Notes under the pieces: model-generated
Databases searched by the model: none
What the model was told of the DNA's origin: nothing
What the model saw: only the letters and a program-made list of their open reading frames with translations
Made by a program: the position numbers and the translations under genes
NCBI GenBank assembly: GCA_910575795.1
Contig: CAJTGE010000003.1
Coordinates: 1,043 to 65,042, forward strand
Origin: Clostridiaceae bacterium
Lineage (GTDB): Bacteria; Bacillota; Clostridia; Lachnospirales; Lachnospiraceae
Direction of reading: 5' to 3'
Length of the DNA: 64,000 nucleotides
In this document: piece after piece, positions 17,066 through 24,030 of the stretch
Layout: every line of letters begins with the position of its first letter
Position numbering within the stretch: position 1 is the stretch's first letter

Positions 17066-17332
17066 ATGAGATTGATTGATGCGGATAAATTTAAACAGCA
17101 GATTACTGCAATTACAATCAGGGATAATCTGGCTGTTGGAAAGTGTAATGTCATATGTGATTTGCTTGACAGGCAGCCCACTTTCTGTGATTTGGATAAA
17201 ATTATGGAACGGTTGGAAAGTCAGAAATCCGGTCTTACAACATGGGCGGAAGATGAAGCATATAAGCTGGGTATCGAAAAGGCTATTGAAATCATAAGAT
17301 TGGGATGTGGTGGAGACAGTCAACTAAACTGA
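17066..17332 (+). CDS. Phage protein of RLIDADKF type, 88 aa
   Basis: Begins MRLIDADKFKQQI, a start pattern I have seen in many small clostridial phage proteins, followed by two helical halves. ATG after GGAGGTG. Function unknown. Confidence 0.7.
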   Translation: MRLIDADKFKQQITAITIRDNLAVGKCNVICDLLDRQPTFCDLDKIMERLESQKSGLTTWAEDEAYKLGIEKAIEIIRLGCGGDSQLN

Positions 17333-17352
17333 AAGTTTACGGAGGAATAAAC

Positions 17353-17667
17353 ATGGAGCGGATTACATATCCGGGCGGCACAAATGCCCTTTTGAAGTCC
17401 GACAAAGTACCAGGAGAATTTCGCAGCGTGTGTTTTGACTGTGAAAACCTATACAAATGTGCAAGAAAGAACAGAAAGTGCTATCTGTTCAGAGCGGTAA
17501 ACAGACTGGCAGAATATGAAAATATGCAGGAAAAGATTGAAAAGCGGCTTGCAGAGATAATAGCAAGTCCAGATTTCCCGCATAATTTCAAAGGGCAGCA
17601 GGCAGAAGATTTTGAGTGGGTGCTGAATATGCTTCCGGGAGGAAATGGAAATGAATATGAGGATTGA
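17353..17667 (+). CDS. Cys-containing small protein, 104 aa
   Basis: MERITYPGGTNALL... has a CFDCENLYKCARKNRKC cluster (about residues 27-43) that may bind a metal, then a helical tail. ATG after GGAGG. It overlaps the next gene by 17 bases. Function unknown. Confidence 0.65.
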   Translation: MERITYPGGTNALLKSDKVPGEFRSVCFDCENLYKCARKNRKCYLFRAVNRLAEYENMQEKIEKRLAEIIASPDFPHNFKGQQAEDFEWVLNMLPGGNGNEYED

Positions 17668-17884
17668 ACCAAGGAAAACAACGGACAGAGGCGGTTATCT
17701 TATGCTGCCGCTGAAAAAGAACGTGCCGCAGCCGAAAGATGAAACATGGGCATTGGTGATCTGTCCGAAGTGCGGTTGTGAATGTTGGGACAGACCGCTG
17801 CCGGAGGGATTCACGGAAGAAATGTTTTCAGGGAAATTATGTACCATGTGCGCATTGAAAGAGAATTTGCGGAATGGCGGGTGA
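17651..17884 (+). CDS. Zinc-finger-like small protein, 77 aa
   Basis: Contains CPKCGCECWDRP and CTMC, a CxxC...CxxC pair. Three in-frame ATGs (17645, 17651, 17657) follow GGGAGG at 17637-17642; 17651 has the best spacing. Its stop overlaps the GTG of the methyltransferase. Confidence 0.65.
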   Translation: MNMRIEPRKTTDRGGYLMLPLKKNVPQPKDETWALVICPKCGCECWDRPLPEGFTEEMFSGKLCTMCALKENLRNGG

Positions 17885-18594
17885 AAAGGGTGCTTGAATT
17901 TGGTTATTACAACCTGGACTGCATGGAGGGCATGAAAGAATTTCCTGACAAATATTTTGACCTGGCAGTGGTTGACCCGGAATATGGCAGGAAAGAGCAT
18001 GGCGGGAAAGACCGCGGCACATATGCCGCACAGAAGAACGGCAGCAGGATATATGTAAAAAGCAGGCCATATTTAAACCGCGGCTGGGATAATGAGCCAG
18101 CGGGGAAAGAATATTTTGACGAACTTATGAGGGTATCCAAAAATCAAATTATATGGGGCTGTAATTATTTTGATTACCCGCTGTCAGGCGGGCGCATTAT
18201 CTGGGATAAATGCAATGATGGTTCAGACCAGTCAGGGGCGGAAATAGCCTATAATTCCCTGAACAGCCGCGTTGAAGTGTTCCGGTATATGTGGCGGGGA
18301 ATGTTTCAGGGAAAGTCCATAGAACAGGGAACCGTGCAGCAGGGCAATAAGAAACTGAATGAAAAGAGGATTCACCCCACGCAGAAGCCCGTCAATCTGT
18401 ATCGGTGGATTATCCAGAAATACATAAAGAACGGGTGGAAGATACTTGACACCCATGTAGGGAGCGCAAGCAGCCTGATAGCGTTCAGTGAAGCGGGATT
18501 GCCGTTTGTCGGGTTTGAAAAAGACGGGTATATGTACCAGTTGTCAAAGGAACGGTATCAGGAGGAAACCGCACAAATGCGGCTGGAATTTTAA
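17881..18594 (+). CDS. DNA N6-adenine (or N4-cytosine) methyltransferase
   Basis: 237 residues. Catalytic motif IV is DPEYG in FDLAVVDPEYGR (a DPPY variant) near residue 35. SAM-binding motif I-like residues come after it (ILDTHVGSASSLIAFSEAG), preceded by HPTQKPVNLY. The catalytic-then-SAM order is that of the beta class. GTG start overlaps the upstream stop. No restriction nuclease is adjacent, so it is probably an orphan phage enzyme for masking DNA or regulation. Confidence 0.85.
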   Translation: MKRVLEFGYYNLDCMEGMKEFPDKYFDLAVVDPEYGRKEHGGKDRGTYAAQKNGSRIYVKSRPYLNRGWDNEPAGKEYFDELMRVSKNQIIWGCNYFDYPLSGGRIIWDKCNDGSDQSGAEIAYNSLNSRVEVFRYMWRGMFQGKSIEQGTVQQGNKKLNEKRIHPTQKPVNLYRWIIQKYIKNGWKILDTHVGSASSLIAFSEAGLPFVGFEKDGYMYQLSKERYQEETAQMRLEF

Positions 18595-18627
18595 GGTATA
18601 CGAGAAAAGGGAAAGCGAGGACATATT

Positions 18628-19242
18628 TTGAATTTTGATTCTACAGAAAAAGAACTGCAGGAGTGGCTGAAAAACCGCGGCAGGGCGGCAGATGAAAAGG
18701 AGATCAGGACAAAATGCCAGAACCGGATAAACAATGCCCAGGGACAGCATTTTGAAAGGGAAATCCTTGCGGGGTGCGGACGGTATAAGGATTTGGGGCT
18801 TGCTGTCATAGACAAGACCCCGGAGCCGTTCCGGGTAATGAAAAAGAACCCAAACGGCATATTTACCGGGCGGTTCACGGCGCTTGCGCAGCCGGACTTC
18901 CAGGGGACGTTGAAGAACGGGCGTTCAATCGTGTTTGAAGCAAAAATGACTATGAAAGACCGTATGCAGAGGAATGTATTGACGGACACGCAAATGCGGG
19001 CTTTAGAAGCGCATGAGGGATTAGGGGCGGTTGCGGCGGTATGTATAAGTATCGGATATGGGTTTTATTTCATTCCGTGGGAAGTGTGGCGGGATATGAA
19101 AGACATATTCGGACACCAGTATGTCACACCAGAACAGATTGCGGAATATGAGGTCAAATTTGACGGTGCGGTGCGGTTCCTGGAATACAAGGGAAAGGCG
19201 ATGCGGGAAGCTATGGCGGACGCCTGGGGGCTGGAAACATGA
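18628..19242 (+). CDS. recU: RecU-like Holliday junction resolvase
   Basis: 204 residues, TTG start. The nuclease core shows PDFQGTLKNGRSIVFEAKMT, with the acidic D and ExK residues expected for the RecU fold, then a C-terminal strand-helix region (GYGFYFIPWEVW). It would cut four-way junctions during phage replication or recombination, before packaging. The family is called from this motif and size. Confidence 0.78.
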   Translation: MNFDSTEKELQEWLKNRGRAADEKEIRTKCQNRINNAQGQHFEREILAGCGRYKDLGLAVIDKTPEPFRVMKKNPNGIFTGRFTALAQPDFQGTLKNGRSIVFEAKMTMKDRMQRNVLTDTQMRALEAHEGLGAVAAVCISIGYGFYFIPWEVWRDMKDIFGHQYVTPEQIAEYEVKFDGAVRFLEYKGKAMREAMADAWGLET

Positions 19243-19553
19243 AAGGGATAACGCTGAATGGCACAAGGCTTCCGTTTCCGGCAGAGGTTCCGCACGCTTC
19301 CCTGATTGCAAGCGGTATGAAAGCCATAGGGCAGCAGGCGGCAAAGGAAAAAAGAAGCAGGCCGGAGAAAAAGCGGCTTACAGGCATGAGGAACGGAAAG
19401 CCTGCCCTGCTGAATGAAAACAGTTTTCAGGCAGCAGTTGAAAGACTGTTTCTGTATGAGGAATCCGGCGCAACGCCGTATGAAATACATATCCTGCAGG
19501 AGCGGGTGAAGAGCCTTGAAGAAAGGGTGAAGCAGTTGGAAAGTTATGATTAG
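19239..19553 (+). CDS. Unknown protein, 104 aa
   Basis: ATG overlaps the RecU stop. The middle is basic and the C terminus is a coiled coil (LQERVKSLEERVKQLE). No motif is recognised. Confidence 0.65.
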   Translation: MKGITLNGTRLPFPAEVPHASLIASGMKAIGQQAAKEKRSRPEKKRLTGMRNGKPALLNENSFQAAVERLFLYEESGATPYEIHILQERVKSLEERVKQLESYD

Positions 19554-19565
19554 GAGCTGGTGGAG

Positions 19566-21092
19566 ATGAAAAGAAAATTGACAATGGGAAGCTTGTTTGA
19601 CGGCATAGGCGGCTTTATGCTGGCGGCGCAGGCGTGCGGCATTACCCCGTTGTGGGCGGCGGAGATCGAACCGAACTGTATCAGCATAACCCGCAAGCAT
19701 TTCCCGGAAGTAATGCACGTTGGGAGCGTGACGGCGTTAAAGGGTGATGAAGTGTCGCCCGTGGATATTATTACATTTGGTTCCCCTTGTCAGAATTTGA
19801 GCGTAGCAGGGAACCGGAAAGGACTGGCCGGGGAGGAATCCGGGCTTTTCCTTGAAGCAATCAGGATTATAGAAGAAATGAGGGAATCGACAAATGGAGT
19901 ATACCCAACTTTCATTATTTGGGAAAACGTACCCGGTGCTTTTTCATCAAACGATAGACAGGATTTTAGAACCGTGCTTGAAAAAATCACAAAAGCCCGT
20001 ATTCCTCTGCCTGAATCTGAATGGACCAGAGCCGGAATGGTACGAGGGGGAGAAGTTGACACCGCATGGCGGACATTTAACGCCGAGCATTGGGGAGTCC
20101 CCCAGCGCCGCCGTAGAATCTACCTTGTCGGAGATTTTGGAGGACAACGTGCCGGAGAGATATTATTTAAGCCGGAAAGCCTGCTGGGGTATCTTGCGCA
20201 GGGCGCTGAAACGGAAACGGAAGCTGCCGGAAACGCTGGAAATGGCACTAATGCAGAGGGTACTGGAGGACGGGCGGCAGGATTCGTATACAGAGCCGGG
20301 GCAAAGGCAAGGGGAATAGGCTGGCAGGAAGAGGTTGCCCCGACAATAAAGACAGATAACAGTTCGGCGGTGCTTATTGAAAGGGAGCGGTTTGCGGACA
20401 TAGTTTTGAACGACCAGGGCGGGGATTCTATAACAGTTGAGAAAAAAGGCATATGCCCCACATTGCGGGCGCAGGCGCACGGGAATCTTCCTTGCGTAGT
20501 GAAAGAGGTAATAGGGATTGATATAACACACGCAGATGATGTTGTAAGGACGTTTGAGAACGTGACGCCTGCCCTGTTACAGAGAATGGGGACGGGCGGG
20601 AACCAAGTGCCGCTGATCGCAGAAACCATAAAAGAAAATGTAATGCCGATTCGGAGTGAAGCAAGCAGGCTGAAAGAAAGCAACGGTTTAGGGATTGGGG
20701 AACCGGGAAAGCCAGCCCCCACACTTACTGCAAATGATATTCATGGTGTGTTCTATGAGGAAACATATTATGAGGGGCAGCAGTTCGGGAATTATAAAGA
20801 ATCAAAGATTGCTGGAACATTATTGGCGAACCAGGCGAAAACATTAAGTAGCAGTACCGGGGTAGTTGTAAAGGCCATAAAGCAGGCATTAAGGAAAGTG
20901 AAATATATTATCCGCAGGCTTACTCCACGGGAATGTGAGCGGTTGCAGGGGTATCCTGATGATTGGACCCGCTGGGGAGCGGACGGGGAAGAAATATCTG
21001 ATATGGCAAGGTACAGAGCCGCGGGAAACAGTATAGCGGTTCCATGCGCTGTCCGGGTTTTCCGGGGGATAATTTCAGAACTGGAGGATTGA
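19566..21092 (+). CDS. C5-cytosine DNA methyltransferase
   Basis: 508 residues. Motifs in order: I SLFDGIGGFMLA near the start, IV GSPCQNLS with the catalytic cysteine, VI IWENVPGAF, VIII PQRRRRIYLV, a long target-recognition region (about residues 200-430), then IX/X LTPRECERLQGYPDDW and AAGNSIAVP. All catalytic residues are present. ATG 19566 fits AGGAG at 19552-19556 better than GTG 19560. An ORF of 141 codons is overprinted at 19894-20319. No partner nuclease is adjacent, so it is probably protective. Confidence 0.93.
   Translation: MKRKLTMGSLFDGIGGFMLAAQACGITPLWAAEIEPNCISITRKHFPEVMHVGSVTALKGDEVSPVDIITFGSPCQNLSVAGNRKGLAGEESGLFLEAIRIIEEMRESTNGVYPTFIIWENVPGAFSSNDRQDFRTVLEKITKARIPLPESEWTRAGMVRGGEVDTAWRTFNAEHWGVPQRRRRIYLVGDFGGQRAGEILFKPESLLGYLAQGAETETEAAGNAGNGTNAEGTGGRAAGFVYRAGAKARGIGWQEEVAPTIKTDNSSAVLIERERFADIVLNDQGGDSITVEKKGICPTLRAQAHGNLPCVVKEVIGIDITHADDVVRTFENVTPALLQRMGTGGNQVPLIAETIKENVMPIRSEASRLKESNGLGIGEPGKPAPTLTANDIHGVFYEETYYEGQQFGNYKESKIAGTLLANQAKTLSSSTGVVVKAIKQALRKVKYIIRRLTPRECERLQGYPDDWTRWGADGEEISDMARYRAAGNSIAVPCAVRVFRGIISELED
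19894..20319 (+). CDS. ORF overprinted on the methyltransferase, 141 aa
   Basis: Lies wholly within the C5-methyltransferase in a different forward frame. It opens MEYTQLSLFGKTYP and later reads ERYYLSRKACWGILRRA. From memory, proteins with very similar wording (YYLS.KAC.GILRRA) occur as predicted products in many Firmicute phages. That suggests the second frame is conserved, though those records could share the same annotation error. The start is ATG with only a weak site (AATGGAG overlaps upstream). Expression is not established. Confidence 0.45.
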   Translation: MEYTQLSLFGKTYPVLFHQTIDRILEPCLKKSQKPVFLCLNLNGPEPEWYEGEKLTPHGGHLTPSIGESPSAAVESTLSEILEDNVPERYYLSRKACWGILRRALKRKRKLPETLEMALMQRVLEDGRQDSYTEPGQRQGE

Positions 21093-21106
21093 GGGAGGGA
21101 CAGAAG

Positions 21107-21352
21107 ATGAAATGCCAGATATGCGGCAGGCGTTCAGCGGGCAGTTTGCTTTGCATGTGCGCGGAATGTGTAAAAGGGGCAGCAGGCGCGGAACAGGCAC
21201 GAAAGATAAGGAACATTGCGAATATCCTGAACATTACCGCTGATACAGATGGCAATATAAAAGACGCTATGGAAAGCCTTTTAGAAATAGCTGGAGATTT
21301 GGAGGTTTTTAATCATGCCGAAAAGCAGAAAAGGGAACAAAAGAAAGCATAA
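21107..21352 (+). CDS. Small zinc-binding protein, 81 aa
   Basis: MKCQICGRRSAGSLLCMCAEC has two CxxC-type pairs for one zinc site, followed by helices. ATG after GAGGGAGGG. Overlaps the next gene by 38 bases. Unknown role. Confidence 0.65.
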   Translation: MKCQICGRRSAGSLLCMCAECVKGAAGAEQARKIRNIANILNITADTDGNIKDAMESLLEIAGDLEVFNHAEKQKREQKKA

Positions 21353-21614
21353 AAGAAAGTATGGGCAGCAGGATAAGGTTGTTTTCAAGCGGGTAGTGCG
21401 CCGGGAGGTGGTGCAGCAGGAACGCCCCCTGATGCTGAAAGAAAAGGTTGTTTTATTTCGGAACCGGCAGCAGGCGGGGCAGGAATCGGCGGAACGGCTG
21501 AAAAGCATACAAGAGAAGATAACACCGCCAGGAATGGCATTTTCGGAGTATCTGCAGTACATTGAGAAAAAGAAAGAGGAAGCCAGGGAAAAAGGCGCGC
21601 ACTTCCGTTATTAG
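21315..21614 (+). CDS. Basic small phage protein, 99 aa
   Basis: MPKSRKGNKRKHKRK start, strongly basic N terminus suited to nucleic-acid binding. A helical C-terminal part includes MAFSEYLQYIEKKKEEA. ATG follows TTGGAGG. Its end abuts operator cassette A. Function unknown. Confidence 0.65.
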   Translation: MPKSRKGNKRKHKRKYGQQDKVVFKRVVRREVVQQERPLMLKEKVVLFRNRQQAGQESAERLKSIQEKITPPGMAFSEYLQYIEKKKEEAREKGAHFRY

Positions 21615-21622
21615 TCCAAACA

Positions 21623-21708
21623 TTACGGAAGTATACAAAATAAACAAAGATACTTCCGTAAGTTTGTGCGTCCTGCCTATTGAAAATATACTTCCGGCAG
21701 TATATAAT
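21623..21708 (+). promoter_or_regulatory. Operator/promoter cassette A
   Basis: -35 TTGAAA (21680-21685), 17-base spacer, -10 TATAAT (21703-21708). The palindrome TATACTTCCGGCAGTATA (21687-21704) fills the spacer. Upstream, TTACGGAAGTATAC (21623) and ATACTTCCGTAAG (21650) form a second inverted pair. This is the same design as cassettes B, C and D on the other strand at 56-58 kb. It drives the 58-residue gene at 21746. Confidence 0.85.
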
Positions 21709-21745
21709 AAACACATAATCAATCAGGCAGACGGAGGCAAAAGAA

Positions 21746-21922
21746 ATGTTATTTGAAAAAGAGTACAGAGAAGCAGAAGAAAAGTTATATAAAAAGGGGT
21801 TCTACGTTGAAAACATGATAGAGCCATACAATGATTGTTATGAAGTGTTAGACGGAAACGGAAAAGTATTGATAGATCATCTTTCACTTGCACAGTTAGA
21901 GCAGTTATCAAACATGATTTAA
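21746..21922 (+). CDS. Small protein under cassette A, 58 aa
   Basis: MLFEKEYREAEEKLYKKG... is a well-formed 58-codon frame, ATG 8 bases after GGAGG, directly downstream of the strong operator-controlled promoter. It is below the normal length cut-off. Mixed helix and strand; function unknown. Confidence 0.7.
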   Translation: MLFEKEYREAEEKLYKKGFYVENMIEPYNDCYEVLDGNGKVLIDHLSLAQLEQLSNMI

Positions 21923-22223
21923 GATTGAGAGCCGGGAGCCGCAGAGGGGCAGCAGGCATAAAGTCCTGCGGGGCGGGTTCGATTCCCGCCCGGTGCATTA
22001 AGACAAGATGGCAACTTGTTTTCTGCAAAGGCAGGCCGAAAGCCGCAGCAGGGATACCGTGGAAACATGGCGGTGGGCGCACCTTACCAGAAAGTGTGTA
22101 GTCGGATAACAGGTTTTTATCAATTTTTTAAGGTGAAAAATTGAAAGCGGTATCACAAGCCGAAAAAGGCGGTGGATTCCATGAAAAGGCAGAGAGGACC
22201 ACCCGAAAACAGGAGGGAACAAG
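21923..22223. other. Intergenic region with tRNA-like T-arm hairpin
   Basis: 301 bases. GGGCGGG-TTCGATT-CCCGCCC... (21971-21991) is a 7-pair stem with a T-loop-like sequence. Just before it GCAGG/CCTGC (21952-21956, 21965-21969) forms another stem. No acceptor stem or D arm matches, so this is not a complete tRNA; it may be a remnant or a structured RNA. Two short frames (33 and 31 codons) lack support. AGGAGGG before 22224 serves the next gene. Confidence 0.4.
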
Positions 22224-22655
22224 GTGCAGTATGTAATAATTTCCATTCGGAAAAAATGGTGGGATTTGATTAAGGACGGTGAAAAAACACTGGAACTTAG
22301 AAAAACCGCCCCGAAACGCCTGTTAGTAAAGGGCGGCAGGGTTGAGGTAAAGGAAACGGCTGTAATCTGGATTCCTGAAAAGCCGTTCCTCTGCCTGGTA
22401 TATGTGCCGGAAGAAAAGGCGGTTTGCGGGCGGTTTTCCTGTGCGGCAGTTACGGCGCTGGACGGTGTGGACGTTTCAGAACAGAGCAGGGTTCCGTATC
22501 AGGAGCAGGAGCGGTACAGACAACAGGGCGGCGGAAAGCTGTACGGGTGGCAGATCGGGCAGGCGAAAGCCTTTTTAAAGAAAAAGCCGCTGTCTGAATA
22601 TGGGTTGAGCCGCCCGCCGCAAAGCTGGCAGTATTTCCAGTTCCGGGTGCGGTGA
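22224..22655 (+). CDS. ASCH-domain protein
   Basis: 143 residues. MQYVIISIRKKWWDLIKDGEKTLELRKTAPK has the ASCH signature of strand, helix, then K.xELR.T.P. ASCH proteins bind RNA or modified nucleosides. GTG start after AGGAGGG. Its place near phage methyltransferases and ParA is suggestive only. Confidence 0.8.
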   Translation: MQYVIISIRKKWWDLIKDGEKTLELRKTAPKRLLVKGGRVEVKETAVIWIPEKPFLCLVYVPEEKAVCGRFSCAAVTALDGVDVSEQSRVPYQEQERYRQQGGGKLYGWQIGQAKAFLKKKPLSEYGLSRPPQSWQYFQFRVR

Positions 22656-22691
22656 TGATATAAAAATTTAGACTGAATGGAGGTATCAGGA

Positions 22692-23483
22692 ATGAAAACA
22701 GTTGCAATTATCAACATGAAAGGCGGTTGCGGCAAGACCACGACAGCGGTAAACATGGCGCATATCCTGGGGAAGCATTACGGGAAGCGGGTTCTTTTGG
22801 TAGACAATGACAAGCAGGGGAACGCTTCAAAAGCCTATGCCGTACATAGCTATGAACTTCCCTCCGTGGCAGATATTCTGACAGGGGAAACAAATATTCT
22901 GGAAGTCATCAGAAAAACGGAATATGCCTTTATTGACGTTATCCCGGCGAATATGCACCTGCTGACGGCGAACCTTGAAATTATCATGAATCAGGAGATA
23001 GAACAGCAGACGATTTTCAGAAACCAGTTTGAAAAGGTGGGTTCCATGTATGACTACTGTATTATTGACTGCCCGCCTGATATCAATATTTCTGTCATAA
23101 ATGCACTTGTGGCAGCAGATGAAGTAATTATTCCGGTGAAGATTGACGGGTATTCCCTAGACGGCATGGAGGAACTGGAGCAGCAGATTGAGAACGTGAA
23201 AGAACTGAACCCGAAAATTAAGTTCCGCGGCTGCCTTGTCACAATGTTTTACCGGACATTATGGAAAGATGAAAATGGAGAATATCAGCAGGGGGTAAAT
23301 GAGCAGGGAAAAGAATGGCTGAAAATGCAGAAGTACCCGGTATTCCATACACATATCCGGCGGACCCCGAAAAAGGTAGATGAAAATACCTTTACGGATG
23401 TCCCCCTGATTGAGTATAGCCCAGGGTGCGGCGCTTCAAAGGATTACAGACAGTTTGTGAAAGAATATTTAGGGGTGGAATGA
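22692..23483 (+). CDS. parA: ParA-type partition ATPase
   Basis: 263 residues. The deviant Walker A KGGCGKTTTAVNMA starts near residue 8. DNDKQGNASKA (switch), IIDCPPDI (Walker B) and a conserved C-terminal region follow. It lacks an N-terminal HTH, like the short type Ib or chromosomal ParA. ParB lies two genes downstream. It would segregate phage DNA or position replication intermediates. An integrated phage does not need partition, which implies a plasmid-like stage. Confidence 0.92.
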   Translation: MKTVAIINMKGGCGKTTTAVNMAHILGKHYGKRVLLVDNDKQGNASKAYAVHSYELPSVADILTGETNILEVIRKTEYAFIDVIPANMHLLTANLEIIMNQEIEQQTIFRNQFEKVGSMYDYCIIDCPPDINISVINALVAADEVIIPVKIDGYSLDGMEELEQQIENVKELNPKIKFRGCLVTMFYRTLWKDENGEYQQGVNEQGKEWLKMQKYPVFHTHIRRTPKKVDENTFTDVPLIEYSPGCGASKDYRQFVKEYLGVE

Positions 23484-23484
23484 A

Positions 23485-23682
23485 ATGTATATGAATCGGG
23501 AGGGATACCCGGACATAACCGCGGGAAAGGCAATCCGGCAGGCAAGCGCGGAAGAACGGAAGCGGGACGGGGAAGTGGGGATTCTGATAACCATGTTAAA
23601 ACAGATTATCAGCCTTGCAGGGTTTGAACTGGTGGGGCGGATAGAACTGAAAGACCGAAAGACGGGAAAGGAATATAAATAA
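23485..23682 (+). CDS. Small protein between parA and parB, 65 aa
   Basis: MYMNREGYPDITAGKAIRQA...; ATG 2 bases after the parA stop with AGGGGTGG upstream, stop overlapping the next ATG. Helical. The pattern occurs near clostridial phage parA genes to my knowledge. Function unknown. Confidence 0.65.
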   Translation: MYMNREGYPDITAGKAIRQASAEERKRDGEVGILITMLKQIISLAGFELVGRIELKDRKTGKEYK

Positions 23683-24026
23683 TGTCTGAAAAACCTATTG
23701 GTACAGAAGAGGTAAAAGCATTTCAGAATTTGTTCGTGCCGCCGCATATGGTACAGATACCACTTGAAGAGTACAGACGGTACATAGAAAGCACGATAAA
23801 GGAGCCGACTGTGGAAATACCGCTGGAAGAATATAACAGGCTTAGAATGGAAAATGAGGACTTGCGGCGGGAACTGGAAAGACTGCATTTTGAGAGAAGA
23901 AACCTTGAAATGGAAATCAGCAAAAGGGCGGATATTGAAAGCTCGATAAAACAGGAGTATGGAAGAGTTATTGAAGAGATTAAAAGGCTTGTGACCGATT
24001 CGGACACAAAGAAAGGGAGGGATTGA
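23682..24026 (+). CDS. Coiled-coil protein between parA and parB, 114 aa
   Basis: Most of the protein is a coiled coil (EYNRLRMENEDLRRELERLHFERR). Near its end VTDSDT is encoded by copy 2 of the 19-bp palindrome (23990-24008). It could be an accessory to the partition pair. Confidence 0.65.
   Translation: MSEKPIGTEEVKAFQNLFVPPHMVQIPLEEYRRYIESTIKEPTVEIPLEEYNRLRMENEDLRRELERLHFERRNLEMEISKRADIESSIKQEYGRVIEEIKRLVTDSDTKKGRD
23990..24008. repeat. Dispersed 19-bp palindrome, copy 2
   Basis: TGTGACCGATTCGGACACA, exact, inside the 3' end of the gene upstream of parB. Its position 23 bases before the parB start matches an autoregulatory centromere site. Confidence 0.85.
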
Positions 24027-24030
24027 GGAT

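Noticed and set aside
20641..20660. CCGATTCGG core at about 20646 as an eighth palindrome copy
   Set aside because: Only the inner nine bases match; flanks do not continue the palindrome, so it may be chance.
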